Shown here piece by piece: positions 27,971 through 37,374 of a stretch of 64,000 nt of DNA. Position 1 is the first letter of the stretch; each line of letters opens with the position of its first letter. Made by a program: the position numbers and the translations under genes. The notes under the pieces were generated by a model. It saw nothing but the letters and a program-made list of their open reading frames with translations. It made no database searches and had not been told where the DNA came from. This stretch comes from CAVQND01 sp964653485. Its GTDB lineage: Bacteria; Verrucomicrobiota; Verrucomicrobiia; Limisphaerales; UBA8199. The stretch spans positions 65,782 to 129,781 of the forward strand of contig CAZZFF010000002.1 in NCBI GenBank assembly GCA_964653485.1. The letters run 5' to 3'.

Positions 27971-30388
27971 TCACCGGAGCTTGAAGGTGCCGGTGTAAAT
28001 CCACTGGAACCCGCCGGAGCTGTCGAAGTCGGTTTCGATCATGGGACCGGCGGTAGTGCTCGTAAAGGTCAACTGCAAATAGCCGGTGTCGGTGCTGCCG
28101 CCGCTGTTGGTGATGACGATCATCGCGCTTACCGGGCTGTATTGTACATAGGTGTAATCGCCCGATTTGTTCTGGCCGTTTCCCGTGAGCGTGAATGTTC
28201 CGTCGGTGTTGAGCTTCGCCGTTCCTCCGGATGAACTGGTGATCGTCTTGCCCGCCATGGACGTGGGCGCCAGGCTTTGCGCGGTCGTAAGGTGCATGGC
28301 GCCCGCGCCAATGCCGGCATCGCTGTTGGTGAAGCTGAGCACCGCGTCTTTGCCGCTGGTAAAGGTGAGCCCAATCATCGTGGTCTTCGTCTCGTCAGGC
28401 GGTGCGGTGGATGCCAGTGTCAGGAGCGCCGTGTTGGTGGTCAGCTTGTCGTATGTGTAGTTGCCGACGGCATTGTTGTCCAAGTTCGTGCCTGGGAGCA
28501 TGTTCTGGCTGAAGGTTCCGGCACCGAAGCACGTCGTAAACGGGTTTGTGGCATCATCGGCCGGGGTTACCTCCGCTGACAGTCCGGACAAGGAACTCGG
28601 AGCCCAATCGGTCGACGCGGTTGTCTGACAAACGAAGGTTACGCTGTTGGTCTTCGACAGCAGCCCGGTGGCGTCCTCCGCGTAGGCCCGCACCAAGTTC
28701 GTGCCTGGACTGAGCGTGACTTCCGCCGTCCAGTTGGTCCACCGATTTGTCGTCGTCGCCGGATTCCAGCCTGTCCCGTTGAGTTGATAGGAGACGTTTG
28801 TGACGCCGACGTTGTCGCTCGCCTTGCCGGTGACGGTGAACGCCGTGTTGCTCACATTTTGGTGGACGTTAGGTGAGAGGATGACGAGAACGGGCGGGGT
28901 GATGTCCACGAAAGTGGCCGTAAGGGTCAGGTTCGAGGCCATCACAAAGGTCAGCGTCGGCGTATTGGCCGAGAGGCTGCCGGACCAATTGACGAAGGCA
29001 AAGCCCTTGTCCGCTGTGGCCGTCATACTGTATTTGGCGCCGATGTTCAGCCATGTCCCGTTGTAGTTGGGCCTCACGGTGCCAAAGTCAAGCGGGCTGA
29101 TATGCACCGCGAGAGGCGCGGTCGGCGCATAAGTAAACTTGACGGTGTTGGTGAGCGAGGCGTTGCCGGTGGTGTCCACGGCATAGGCGCTGATGGTATT
29201 AGCGCCGGGCTTGATCAGGCTGACGCTGCCGACCCAGTTGGTCCAAGAGTTGGTGGTCGCGGCAAGCGTCCACTTGCCTTCGTTCAGTTGATAATAGACA
29301 TCGCTAACCGCCACCTTGTCTGCGACCGTGCCCGTGACCGGAAGGGACGCTTCGTTCACACTCTGGGCGGATGTGGGTGACGAGATCGTCACTTTCGGCG
29401 GAGTGGTGTTCACCGGCACATAGGCCGCGCTGGCGGTCGCGGCGGCCCCGCTGGCGACAGCCACCGTCTGATTGGCCGGCGTGCGCCAACTGGTTACGGG
29501 CTTGAACGAAACGATATGATTTCCCACGGGGAGATTCGTTACAGTCGCTCCGGTTTCCTGCCAAGCGCCGTTGCCATCCACCTGCCACTTGCCTCCCGCG
29601 CTCACGGCGGCAGGCGGGGTGATGGTGACCTGTAACGACCCGCTTAAGGGATTCGGGATTGCGCTGTTTGTGATGCGGAAGTTGCCCGCCCAAAGCTGAC
29701 CCTCCGCGATCGGCCCGTAATCGGTATCGGAGGCGATGGCAACCGTGAACGTGTTCCCGGCAACCGCGCCTGGCCAAAACGCAGCCATGCTCATCGTATC
29801 CAGCAGCGTCCAATTGGTGCCGTCCCCCGTGGGGTCATACCATGCCTCGACATCGCCGGCGGCTCCGCCTCTGTGGACCAGTCGGAGCCCAAAGGTGGTG
29901 TTGGGCGCCAAAGCACTCTGGCGGGGCCCTGTGGACGATTGAGCCGAATCGGCTTCTGTGTTGAAGAGGTATCCGCTGAATTGCGGGTTATAACCCCCTT
30001 CCATCGAGATACGGTAAGAAGTCCCGTGGTTGGCTGAGTTCAGGAGCCAGAGCTGCAATTGCGACCCCCCGTTGTCTGACCAACTTGCGCTGTTGTGGCC
30101 GGAGAGGTCCATTGTCCAATCATTCGACACCGCGGGAGTGCCATGCCACACAATTGACGCATGTTGTTCGCTGGTTGTGGAAACTGGCACAAGGAAGCTC
30201 ACATGCCCATTGGCCCCCACTGCTGTCATCTGGTCACTGTCAAAAGTGTTAATCGTCCAGTTCGCCGTAGAGATGCCGGAAGAGAAATCGTCTGCTCCCA
30301 CCCAAGCTTGTCCGAAGCATGGTTGAAGCACCGTCATCAAGGCAGCCGTAAAGGTGAGAACCCCAAATAATGATCTTATTGTTTTCAT
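27971..30388 (-). CDS. Large secreted multidomain protein with Ig-like modules
   Basis: An 805-residue exported protein with signal peptide KTIRSLFGVLTFTAALMTVL. In order: an N-terminal ~190-residue jelly-roll-like domain (VGADDFSSGISTANWTINTF start); a PEGA-like module (GSLQVTITPPAAVSAGGKWQ); a bacterial Ig-like module (PKVTISSPTSAQSVNEASLP); an InlB-type short beta module (KGFAFVNWSGSLSANTPTLT); a second copy of the Ig-like module (PPVLVILSPNVHQNVSNTAF); and a C-terminal ~190-residue lipocalin-like beta domain ending TGTFKLR. No catalytic residues are recognised; an adhesin, carbohydrate-binding or structural surface role is possible. Start at 30388 places the signal at the N-terminus. Confidence 0.82.
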   Translation of the reverse strand: MKTIRSLFGVLTFTAALMTVLQPCFGQAWVGADDFSSGISTANWTINTFDSDQMTAVGANGHVSFLVPVSTTSEQHASIVWHGTPAVSNDWTMDLSGHNSASWSDNGGSQLQLWLLNSANHGTSYRISMEGGYNPQFSGYLFNTEADSAQSSTGPRQSALAPNTTFGLRLVHRGGAAGDVEAWYDPTGDGTNWTLLDTMSMAAFWPGAVAGNTFTVAIASDTDYGPIAEGQLWAGNFRITNSAIPNPLSGSLQVTITPPAAVSAGGKWQVDGNGAWQETGATVTNLPVGNHIVSFKPVTSWRTPANQTVAVASGAAATASAAYVPVNTTPPKVTISSPTSAQSVNEASLPVTGTVADKVAVSDVYYQLNEGKWTLAATTNSWTNWVGSVSLIKPGANTISAYAVDTTGNASLTNTVKFTYAPTAPLAVHISPLDFGTVRPNYNGTWLNIGAKYSMTATADKGFAFVNWSGSLSANTPTLTFVMASNLTLTATFVDITPPVLVILSPNVHQNVSNTAFTVTGKASDNVGVTNVSYQLNGTGWNPATTTNRWTNWTAEVTLSPGTNLVRAYAEDATGLLSKTNSVTFVCQTTASTDWAPSSLSGLSAEVTPADDATNPFTTCFGAGTFSQNMLPGTNLDNNAVGNYTYDKLTTNTALLTLASTAPPDETKTTMIGLTFTSGKDAVLSFTNSDAGIGAGAMHLTTAQSLAPTSMAGKTITSSSGGTAKLNTDGTFTLTGNGQNKSGDYTYVQYSPVSAMIVITNSGGSTDTGYLQLTFTSTTAGPMIETDFDSSGGFQWIYTGTFKLR

Positions 30389-31166
30389 AATCGCCCGAAG
30401 CCGATCTCGCAAGTTCCACTACCAGTTCCATAACGCACTGGCTGCCGACAAGACCGCCAGGAAGCCACCGAACCCCGGCGGACGTGTGCGGCTGCCTAAT
30501 CGCTGATGTGATGTGGAGATTTCATCAAGGAAGATGCTGAGGTGTCAAGAAAAATCAGAGAGAATCCTTTTGCGCGCCTTGTTCGCAAGGCACAAATACG
30601 CGTCCCACGCCGGTCCAGAAAGGCTAACGAGATGTCCCCCCAAACCGCGATTCCCCGAGGCAGTGTAGTCGGCATCACCCGAGTGCTTCGTTTCCTTTGC
30701 CGACACTTCATGGTGCCGGCGTGGGTCTCTCGTTAACACGACCGCTTCGGCGCGGCGTCCGAATGCGACGAGCGATGTCAGGCGTTTGATGGACTTTGCA
30801 CGCTCCAAGCCAAACCATTGAAACGGTTGGGGTGCTTGCGACGCTCTTTGGCACCGGACTAAGGCCACGGTGTTAATGAAAGCGTTGGGGTGGCTCCGAG
30901 GCGCTTTGACACCGGGCTGAAGCCACGGTGTTAATGGACTGGAGTTGACATCCTATCGTCACCGCTCTGTGACGGTCCCGTCGTTGTATCCCGCCGCGCT
31001 TCAATGCTAGGCTCGCCCTTGTAAGAACAGAGCGTCCTTTCTGAAGTGAGACAACGGCTGCGGCTGCTTTCGAGGGAGAGGGCAGCGCGATGGCGCGGAG
31101 ATGGTACATGCCACAACCGCGAGGGCACTGACGATCATCTTGCAAGAAGAGAGCCCGGAGCACCCA
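30389..31166. other. Long gene-less region with degenerate repeats
   Basis: About 780 bp between two divergently transcribed secreted-protein genes. It contains two tandem repeat copies (30824-30940). Reading frames of 70-110 codons exist here but have no protein-like character, and one continues through the repeats. No RNA gene or clear promoter is recognised. Confidence 0.5.
30824..30940. repeat. Two tandem ~59-bp repeats (CACCGG...CACGGTG type)
   Basis: Two neighbouring units, 30824-30882 and 30883-30940, align along their full length. Each runs from GTTGGGGTG through a CTTTG(G/A)CACCGG core to CCACGGTGTTAATG, with an internal partial palindrome (CACCGG.../CCACGGTG). A third, shortened copy lies at 27141-27179. 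Confidence 0.75.
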
Positions 31167-32477
31167 ATGAGCCATATATATCTTGTAGCCCGAAGGCGGA
31201 ATATCCATATAACAGATGCCATCCGGTGTTGTTTATCGGGGGCGCTGCTGTGCATGGCAAGTCACCCAGGTTCCGCCGCCGTGGCAGCGGAGTATGGCGA
31301 CGTTACACTGTTGTGCGCTTCCGACTCTCACTACGGCTATGATTGTGCGGCGGACCTATCCAGGGCGGCGCTGCAGCGCATCAATGCACTGCCGGGCCAG
31401 CCTTATCCCGCCGCCGTGGGAGGGGGGGCCGTGGATGGAGTACGCGGGGTTCTGTTTCTCGGGGATATCACTCACAACGGCACGCAGGATCAATGGTCTT
31501 CGTGGACCAACGATTGGGGCCTGAATGGCGAACGGCTTCTCGGCTTTCCCGTGTATGAGGCCTACGGCAACCACGATTGCGGGTTCGACGCCGCCACAGG
31601 CTCCGATGCCGAGAATCTGTGTATTGTCCCGGATGGGATCAAGGCGCGCAACGTGCTTCGTTCAATCGCCTCGAATAGCACGGGGGACGATTGCCATTAC
31701 CACATGTCGAGCAATGGTTACCACTATTCGTGGGATTGGGACTACCTGCACGTGGTATGTCTGAACCTGTTTCCGGGACAAGGGATGATCGCCGACACTG
31801 GAGCGGATTCGAGGGATAGTCTGCTATTCCTGGAGGACGATCTGGCGAGACACGTTGCGACCAGCGGCCGGCCCGTGCTCATCTACAGCCATGAAAACCC
31901 GTTTGACTCTGGCGCAGAGCAGGACCTGGTGAACTGTTGGGATGCCATCTTGAAATACAATGTGGTGGGCCTGTTCGCGGGGCACGCCCACACTGTGGAT
32001 CAGGTTTCTTGGTGGGGCGGGTTTAATATTTACCAGGATGGCAACCTGGGCATGCCTTCTTGCGGGTGCGGGAGCGGCAACTTTCTGGTGGTCCACCTGG
32101 CTGGCACAAACCTGGTGGTTGCAGAGTGGACCGAGACCAACACCTGGGGCGCCGCATGGAGCCAGACCATTCAGTGCCCCACGGGCATCTGCCTCGTCAC
32201 CAATCCGGAGTCCACCAACGTAACCGTAGGAACGAGCGTTAAGCTCACTGTTGAGGCGGCCGGGCCCGCACTGGTGTATCAATGGCTGTTTAACGGCAGC
32301 CAAGTGATCGCTGGAGCTACCAACAGCACATTGAAGCTGTCCATTGTTGGCCCGGCCCAGGCGGGGACGTATGTCGCGGTCGTCAGCAATCAAAGCGATT
32401 CGGTTACCAGCGCGCCGGCCGTCCTTGCTGTTCGGCCACCGGCCGAAGCCTGGGAAGAAGAAACCATCCCGCGCTAG
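31167..32477 (+). CDS. Secreted metallophosphoesterase with C-terminal Ig-like domain
   Basis: A 436-residue calcineurin-like phosphoesterase. The two-metal site is intact: DSHYGYD near residue 52, GDITHNG near 99, GNHDCG near 134, an ENPFD histidine region (YSHENPF), and GHAHT near 272. Residues ~350-430 form an Ig-like module (VTVGTSVKLTVEAAGPALVY...AGTYVAVVSNQ). The ATG at 31167 has GGAG six bases upstream; the N-terminal hydrophobic stretch AIRCCLSGALLCMAS suggests export. An ATG at 31101 is less likely. It probably releases phosphate from organic esters outside the cytoplasm, and is followed 88 bp later by another secreted phosphoesterase. Confidence 0.88.
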   Translation: MSHIYLVARRRNIHITDAIRCCLSGALLCMASHPGSAAVAAEYGDVTLLCASDSHYGYDCAADLSRAALQRINALPGQPYPAAVGGGAVDGVRGVLFLGDITHNGTQDQWSSWTNDWGLNGERLLGFPVYEAYGNHDCGFDAATGSDAENLCIVPDGIKARNVLRSIASNSTGDDCHYHMSSNGYHYSWDWDYLHVVCLNLFPGQGMIADTGADSRDSLLFLEDDLARHVATSGRPVLIYSHENPFDSGAEQDLVNCWDAILKYNVVGLFAGHAHTVDQVSWWGGFNIYQDGNLGMPSCGCGSGNFLVVHLAGTNLVVAEWTETNTWGAAWSQTIQCPTGICLVTNPESTNVTVGTSVKLTVEAAGPALVYQWLFNGSQVIAGATNSTLKLSIVGPAQAGTYVAVVSNQSDSVTSAPAVLAVRPPAEAWEEETIPR

Positions 32478-32565
32478 CCGGCGCGTTGAGCGAGGCGCGC
32501 CCTGCCCCAGCCACCGCCGGCGCTCGACTCATGGTTCTCAACTCATAGTTGATTGGTCCTTCCAA

Positions 32566-33981
32566 ATGAAGTATCCTCTCCCCGTTATGGCACCCGTCTC
32601 GAGCACCTCGCCGCGCCTCAAATGTTTGCTGGTCAGGACCGCCGCTGCCGGCTTGGCGTGGGCGGCCCTCGTGTCCGCCGTGGCCTCCGAAGACCGCGCG
32701 CTCACCAACAGTGTCAGCGTCGCGAATGCGGGCGTGGGCAAGTTCGACGCCGTCCAGGTGATGAGGCAGGTGAAGACCGTTTTTGTGATCCCGCTGGAGA
32801 ACCACGACCTGATACAGCCGGACCCAACGGGCGAGGCGCAGCAGATTCTGGGCAACCCGGCCGCGCCCTACCTCAACAGCCTCCTGACGCCCGGCGACCC
32901 GAACGCCGCGCAGGTCTCCTACGCGGCACGGTACTATAACGTCGGCCAGGGCGTGCATCCCTCGGAGCCGAATTACGTCTGGTCAGAGGCCGGGACTTCG
33001 TTTGGGGTTTACGTCGACGCCGATCCGAGCCTGGATGCCGGGAACCTTTTTACCTGCCAGCACCTCACCGGGCAGATGAACGCAGCGGGCATTCCTTGGC
33101 GCTCGTATCAGGAAGATCTTGAGTATACGTCCTCAGCGTCCGTGAGCAGCACTGGCACGAATGACGCCGTCAACGTCTATAACGGCTCGAACTTTTACGT
33201 TTACATGGCTAAACACAACCCGATGGAGTTGTTCACCGACACGCAGAGCACGAACGTTTATCCTCTGGCGCAGCTTTGGGCGGATCTGGACAGCAACGCG
33301 GTTGGCCGCTACAACTGGGTCACGCCGGATGCGTGCAACGAGATGCACAACTGGCTGCCCAACGGCTTCACGTACAACGGCGTGTTCTTCTGGGAGGATC
33401 AAGCGGCCATTGCCCAAGGGGACAATTGCCTTTCGATGATTATCCCTAGGATCATGGAGTCCCAGGCATACAAGGACAACGGGCTTATCATCATCTGGAC
33501 GGACGAGACAGCGACCACGAGCACGGACGACACGAACACCGTACTGGTGGAAATCCTCATTTCGCCCCTCGCCAAGGGGAACGCCTACGCTAGCCAGGTG
33601 GCGATGAGTCATTCCTCGGACCTCAAGAGCATGGATGAGATCTTCGGGCTCGCCTTCCAGACGAATGCGATTCCCGCCCGCGATATCGACGCGTTTGGCA
33701 CAGGCTACAATTATGTGGCTACGGCCAACGACTTGAGCGATTTGTTCCAGGGGTCGTCCGCAAGCAACGGACCGGGCATGCTGAGCATAGCACTCGATGC
33801 CAACAGGCTCGCGCTTACGATGGCCGGCATTCCCGGTCAGAGCTACCATGTGGAGGGTTCAACGGACCTGCAAAAGTGGGTCAATCTCGCCCCAGTTGTC
33901 GCCGGCACCAACGGTTTGCTCCAGTTCGTCGACACCAACTTCAGCCTTTACCCGAAACGCTTTTATCGGGTGGGTCCGTAA
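32566..33981 (+). CDS. Secreted phosphoesterase (phospholipase C/acid phosphatase superfamily)
   Basis: A 471-residue protein with a Sec signal (VRTAAAGLAWAALVSAVAS). The phosphoesterase fold is shown by VFVIPLENHDL near residue 75 (metal site), IIIWTDET and MSHSSDLKSMDEIFGLAF near 348, which is the family's conserved HTS-x-lxxIexxFGL element. A C-terminal ~65-residue module (LSIALDANRLALTMAGIPGQ to KRFYRV) is of a kind often found at the end of secreted verrucomicrobial proteins, with the Y-x-V-E-x-S-x-D-L-x-x-W pattern. The start may instead be ATG 32587. It lies behind the metallophosphoesterase and may be co-transcribed. Confidence 0.88.
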   Translation: MKYPLPVMAPVSSTSPRLKCLLVRTAAAGLAWAALVSAVASEDRALTNSVSVANAGVGKFDAVQVMRQVKTVFVIPLENHDLIQPDPTGEAQQILGNPAAPYLNSLLTPGDPNAAQVSYAARYYNVGQGVHPSEPNYVWSEAGTSFGVYVDADPSLDAGNLFTCQHLTGQMNAAGIPWRSYQEDLEYTSSASVSSTGTNDAVNVYNGSNFYVYMAKHNPMELFTDTQSTNVYPLAQLWADLDSNAVGRYNWVTPDACNEMHNWLPNGFTYNGVFFWEDQAAIAQGDNCLSMIIPRIMESQAYKDNGLIIIWTDETATTSTDDTNTVLVEILISPLAKGNAYASQVAMSHSSDLKSMDEIFGLAFQTNAIPARDIDAFGTGYNYVATANDLSDLFQGSSASNGPGMLSIALDANRLALTMAGIPGQSYHVEGSTDLQKWVNLAPVVAGTNGLLQFVDTNFSLYPKRFYRVGP

Positions 33982-34008
33982 GCCCGTCAGCGGGGGTCCT
34001 CCGGTGCA

Positions 34009-37000
34009 TCACCACGAAACCGGGAGCAGGGCCGTGGCGACGGTGCGGGGGTCTTCGCGTTCGCGCAAGGACTGGACGACGGCCGCGAATGAGCGAGGGA
34101 CGGCGCCGTCGAAGAGGGTCCGGCCCTCCGCCATGACGCGCACCGGGCGGTCCAAATCCAGCAGCGCGTCGGAGAGGCGAAGCGTCAGGCTGCCGGTGGG
34201 GGGCGTTTCGATGGTTATCGTTTGGCCTTCGACACGGGCGGCATACATCTCATTGGGACGCACCGCTTCGGGCGCGCGTTCGAGCCAGTAGAACCGATTG
34301 TGCGTGGCGTTGTCACTTTGTTTCCAAACGACGCGCTTAGGCCACGCCTGCCGCGCCAGGGGAGACATGCGCGGGATCACCTCGGCTTCGCGGCCTTGCA
34401 TGTTGTGCTGCAAGCCGGCATAGACCGTGAGCCGATGGAAGTAGCCGCCCGCATCGGCCGCTTGCAAGGCATCGAGTTTGGCGGTGAACTCGCGCACGAC
34501 AGTATTCCTGTGGTAGGCGGTATCCTCGCCGCCCATGTAGAGGAAAAACGGCAGGTTGCGCAGCCCTTCAGGGGTGACCTGGTTTGGATGGCCGGCGCAC
34601 ATGGCGGCGGCGGCGAACCGGTCGGCCAGGCGGGGGGCCAGTTGATAGACACCGTCACCGCCGGCCGAGTAGCCGATGAGATAAACGCGGTCCGGGTCCA
34701 CCCCGCGCCGCAAGACCATGTCCCCGATGAGCCGGTCGAGCAGGTCGTCGACTTCTTTGATATGCCACATGTTCCAGGTGTCGGCGGGCGCGCGCGGGGC
34801 GACATTGATGGCGCCCGGGGGGAACTCGTAGCGTCCGTAATAGCCTTTCCAGTTTCGGTCGTTCTCCTCGGTGGTGGCCTGGCCGCCGCCGTGCAGGGTG
34901 AGCCAGAGGCTGTGTTTGGCGTCTGGCGCGCCGTCAAAGGTCCTTTCCATCCAGCTCAGGGCGCCGTTGCCGAGCACGATTCTTTTGGCCGCCAATTCTT
35001 GGGCCGCCGATTCAGCCCTGGCTTTAGCGGCGTCTTCGTAAGCGAGTGAAATGAATCGGTCGGCCTGGGCGCGGGTAAAGCTGAGGTTGGGCGGGGCGCC
35101 GCGCTCCGCGGCGGGGCGGGCGAGCCAGGCCTCGGCGAGCAAGACCTCCTGGGGCACCGGGGCAAGTTCGCTCCACACAAGATCCAGCGTGGGCGAGTTC
35201 GCGCACGAAGAACGCGAGACCCACTTTTCCCTGGCCTGGCCGTCTCGCACGAAACGAAAGGCCACGCTTGGGGCGTCGTCGGGCAACGTGAAGTCCGGCA
35301 TGTCGTTGAGGTCGGCGGCGCCGGCGCGGGTGTGGTCCTGGGAGAGGAGTTTGCCGCCGGGGGAGCGCAGTTGGACCTCGGCCGTCAACCGTTCGCCATT
35401 GGGTTCGGCGCGCAGACGCAGATGGACCACGTCCGCCGCGGCGTTTGTGTCCGCCGCAAGAGCGGCGTACCGCGCCGAGACATTCAGTCCAGGCACGTCG
35501 CGGGAGGCAAGGTCCCAGGCCAAGGGAAAGTAAAGGCCGGTGGGCCGCCAGCTTGTGGCATAGACTTGATTGAGGAAATTGGTGCTGCGCGCGGTTTTGG
35601 CGGCGTCGCCGTTGAACCAGCCGCGGTTGAGACCGTCTTTGTCGTATTCATCCGCGCCGGTGAAAAACCAGTTCCCGTCCCAAACCTCGACCCAGGTATG
35701 GTTGCCCTCTTTTTGTGCCCATTGAGGGACGCCGGCGATGCGGGCGGGGACGCCGACCGCGCGGCAGGCATCGACGAGGATGATTGACAGGCCGGTGCAT
35801 GTGGCCTTGTGTTGCTCGATGGATTCTTTGGGGCTTTGGTTGTTTCGTTTGCGGCCCAGGTTGTAGTGGACGTTGAGTTGCTTGAAGAGTTCCCGGTTGA
35901 GGGCCTGCACGGCTTGGGTGGCGGTGGCGCAGTCGCGCACGATGCCGGAAGCGAGCCGGAAAAACTCGGCGCGCCACGGGTCGCGCGGTTCGTCGAGGGA
36001 CGCATAAGGGAGCACGTCGTTCAAAAACATCCGCTCCGGAACCGCGCCGGCCCAGGGGAACGATTTTCGCGCTTCGAGGGCGAGCGAGAGGTTTTCCATG
36101 AGGAAGTCACTGGTCAAGGCGGCGCGGTCTGCGGCGGGCATGTTGTCCACGAGGAAGTAAGCCGCGCGGCGGCCGGCGTCGCCGAACTTCTCCGCGGCGG
36201 CGGCAATAAAGGTCTGGGTTTCGACGGGCATCGGGTCGTCGAGCTTGAGCAACCGGTCGTGGCGCACGCGCCAGAGGCGGCGCTGGCCGTTCTCATTGAA
36301 GCCAACCGAGCAGGTGTAGCCGTCGGAGGTCGGTTCGAGGACGGGCGGTTCGATGCCCGGGGGGAGTTCGGGGACGTTCCAGGCAAGTTCAGCGAGGTTC
36401 GCGGCCCAGGCGTTGTGGGTTTTCCAGAAATCCCGTTGGGCGTAGTAAACGTCCAGGGCCAGGTCGCGCGCGTGTTTGCCTGGGATTGCCGCGACGGGAA
36501 CGTCTTCAGCCGCGGGCCGGCGGGTGAATTGGAGGAGTCCCCACATCTCGGGGCGGTGCATGTCGACCACACCGGTTGGCGACCAGACCCAGTTATCCTC
36601 CGGGGTGGCGGGCAGTTTCTTGTAAGCGCCGCCGTTGGTGGTGATTTGCCACTCGACGCGGGAGAAGTCGATGCGCCACTGCTCGCCTTCGGAGGGCGAG
36701 CCGGGGTGGCGGCCGCGTTGGGCGAGGACGTTCCACGGGAAGGCGATTTCGACGGTCCAGCCTTGGTCGGTGTCGGCGGGATTGTTGAGGGTGCCGTTGA
36801 CGTGGACGGCGGTTTTGAGACCCGGAATGTCCCAGGCATCGTCGGGCTTGCCGTGGTCCATGTAGGGCTTGTCCAGGAACAAGTCCCAACTGGTGTTAAG
36901 GGCGTTGATCTCGAATTCGTAATAGGCGTGCGTGTCGCCATCGGGATCGATGAACACCTCGAAATCGGGGTCTTGGAAGATGACGGAGTCGTGCCGGGTG

Positions 37001-37362
37001 AGGGTGGCCCAGACGTGGGGTTCTTGAATTTCGGCGGCGATGTAGAGGTAATCGTCGTCCCAGAGCAGTTTTGCCCGGGTGCGGAAGCGCGGAGTTGGCC
37101 TGGCGCCGGCTTGGATGTCAACGAAATCGGCAGTCCACGGCGCATCGGCCCATGCGGCCTCGTCGAGTTTTCCGTCGAAGGAAATCGGGCCGGTCGTGTG
37201 GCGGCAGAGGTAGCCTTGGGGAACAATCGGTTGCATATTCCGGCGCCACTCGTCGCATTCGCCGCCGCCGCATCGGCAAAGGGCCGCCCCAGCCAATAAG
37301 AGCATCAGGAGGAAAGCACGGCCATGGTCGCCGCGATGACAAACACTCGCTTGGTTTTTCAT
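34009..37362 (-). CDS. Exported CBM9-like / transglutaminase-like / esterase-like fusion protein
   Basis: A 1117-residue protein with an N-terminal hydrophobic segment (AFLLMLLLAGAALC) for export. Residues ~55-285 resemble the CBM9/DOMON-like sugar-binding domain (FDGKLDEAAWADAP, LWDDDYLYIAAEI, DPDFEVFIDPDGDTH). Residues ~500-585 are a transglutaminase-like core with Cys in HKATCTGLSIILVDACR, His in NHTWVEVWDG and Asp in GADEYD. Residues ~800-1010 are an alpha/beta-hydrolase of the depolymerase/feruloyl-esterase style with nucleophile elbow IGYSAGGDG near 898. A helical linker and a Fn3-like segment join them. All three units keep key residues, so three activities or two activities plus binding are possible. 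No internal stop or frameshift is seen. It is the last gene after the RND operon. Confidence 0.85.
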   Translation of the reverse strand: MKNQASVCHRGDHGRAFLLMLLLAGAALCRCGGGECDEWRRNMQPIVPQGYLCRHTTGPISFDGKLDEAAWADAPWTADFVDIQAGARPTPRFRTRAKLLWDDDYLYIAAEIQEPHVWATLTRHDSVIFQDPDFEVFIDPDGDTHAYYEFEINALNTSWDLFLDKPYMDHGKPDDAWDIPGLKTAVHVNGTLNNPADTDQGWTVEIAFPWNVLAQRGRHPGSPSEGEQWRIDFSRVEWQITTNGGAYKKLPATPEDNWVWSPTGVVDMHRPEMWGLLQFTRRPAAEDVPVAAIPGKHARDLALDVYYAQRDFWKTHNAWAANLAELAWNVPELPPGIEPPVLEPTSDGYTCSVGFNENGQRRLWRVRHDRLLKLDDPMPVETQTFIAAAAEKFGDAGRRAAYFLVDNMPAADRAALTSDFLMENLSLALEARKSFPWAGAVPERMFLNDVLPYASLDEPRDPWRAEFFRLASGIVRDCATATQAVQALNRELFKQLNVHYNLGRKRNNQSPKESIEQHKATCTGLSIILVDACRAVGVPARIAGVPQWAQKEGNHTWVEVWDGNWFFTGADEYDKDGLNRGWFNGDAAKTARSTNFLNQVYATSWRPTGLYFPLAWDLASRDVPGLNVSARYAALAADTNAAADVVHLRLRAEPNGERLTAEVQLRSPGGKLLSQDHTRAGAADLNDMPDFTLPDDAPSVAFRFVRDGQAREKWVSRSSCANSPTLDLVWSELAPVPQEVLLAEAWLARPAAERGAPPNLSFTRAQADRFISLAYEDAAKARAESAAQELAAKRIVLGNGALSWMERTFDGAPDAKHSLWLTLHGGGQATTEENDRNWKGYYGRYEFPPGAINVAPRAPADTWNMWHIKEVDDLLDRLIGDMVLRRGVDPDRVYLIGYSAGGDGVYQLAPRLADRFAAAAMCAGHPNQVTPEGLRNLPFFLYMGGEDTAYHRNTVVREFTAKLDALQAADAGGYFHRLTVYAGLQHNMQGREAEVIPRMSPLARQAWPKRVVWKQSDNATHNRFYWLERAPEAVRPNEMYAARVEGQTITIETPPTGSLTLRLSDALLDLDRPVRVMAEGRTLFDGAVPRSFAAVVQSLREREDPRTVATALLPVSW

Positions 37363-37374
37363 AATTGTTTTCGT

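Noticed and set aside
30496..31208. Several minus-strand frames of 70-111 codons
   Set aside because: Not protein-like; one of them translates the 59-bp repeats, so they were treated as non-coding.
35809..37299. 496-codon plus-strand frame opposite the CBM9-like fusion gene
   Set aside because: Val/Gly/Glu-rich shadow translation; no start context and no homology-like blocks.
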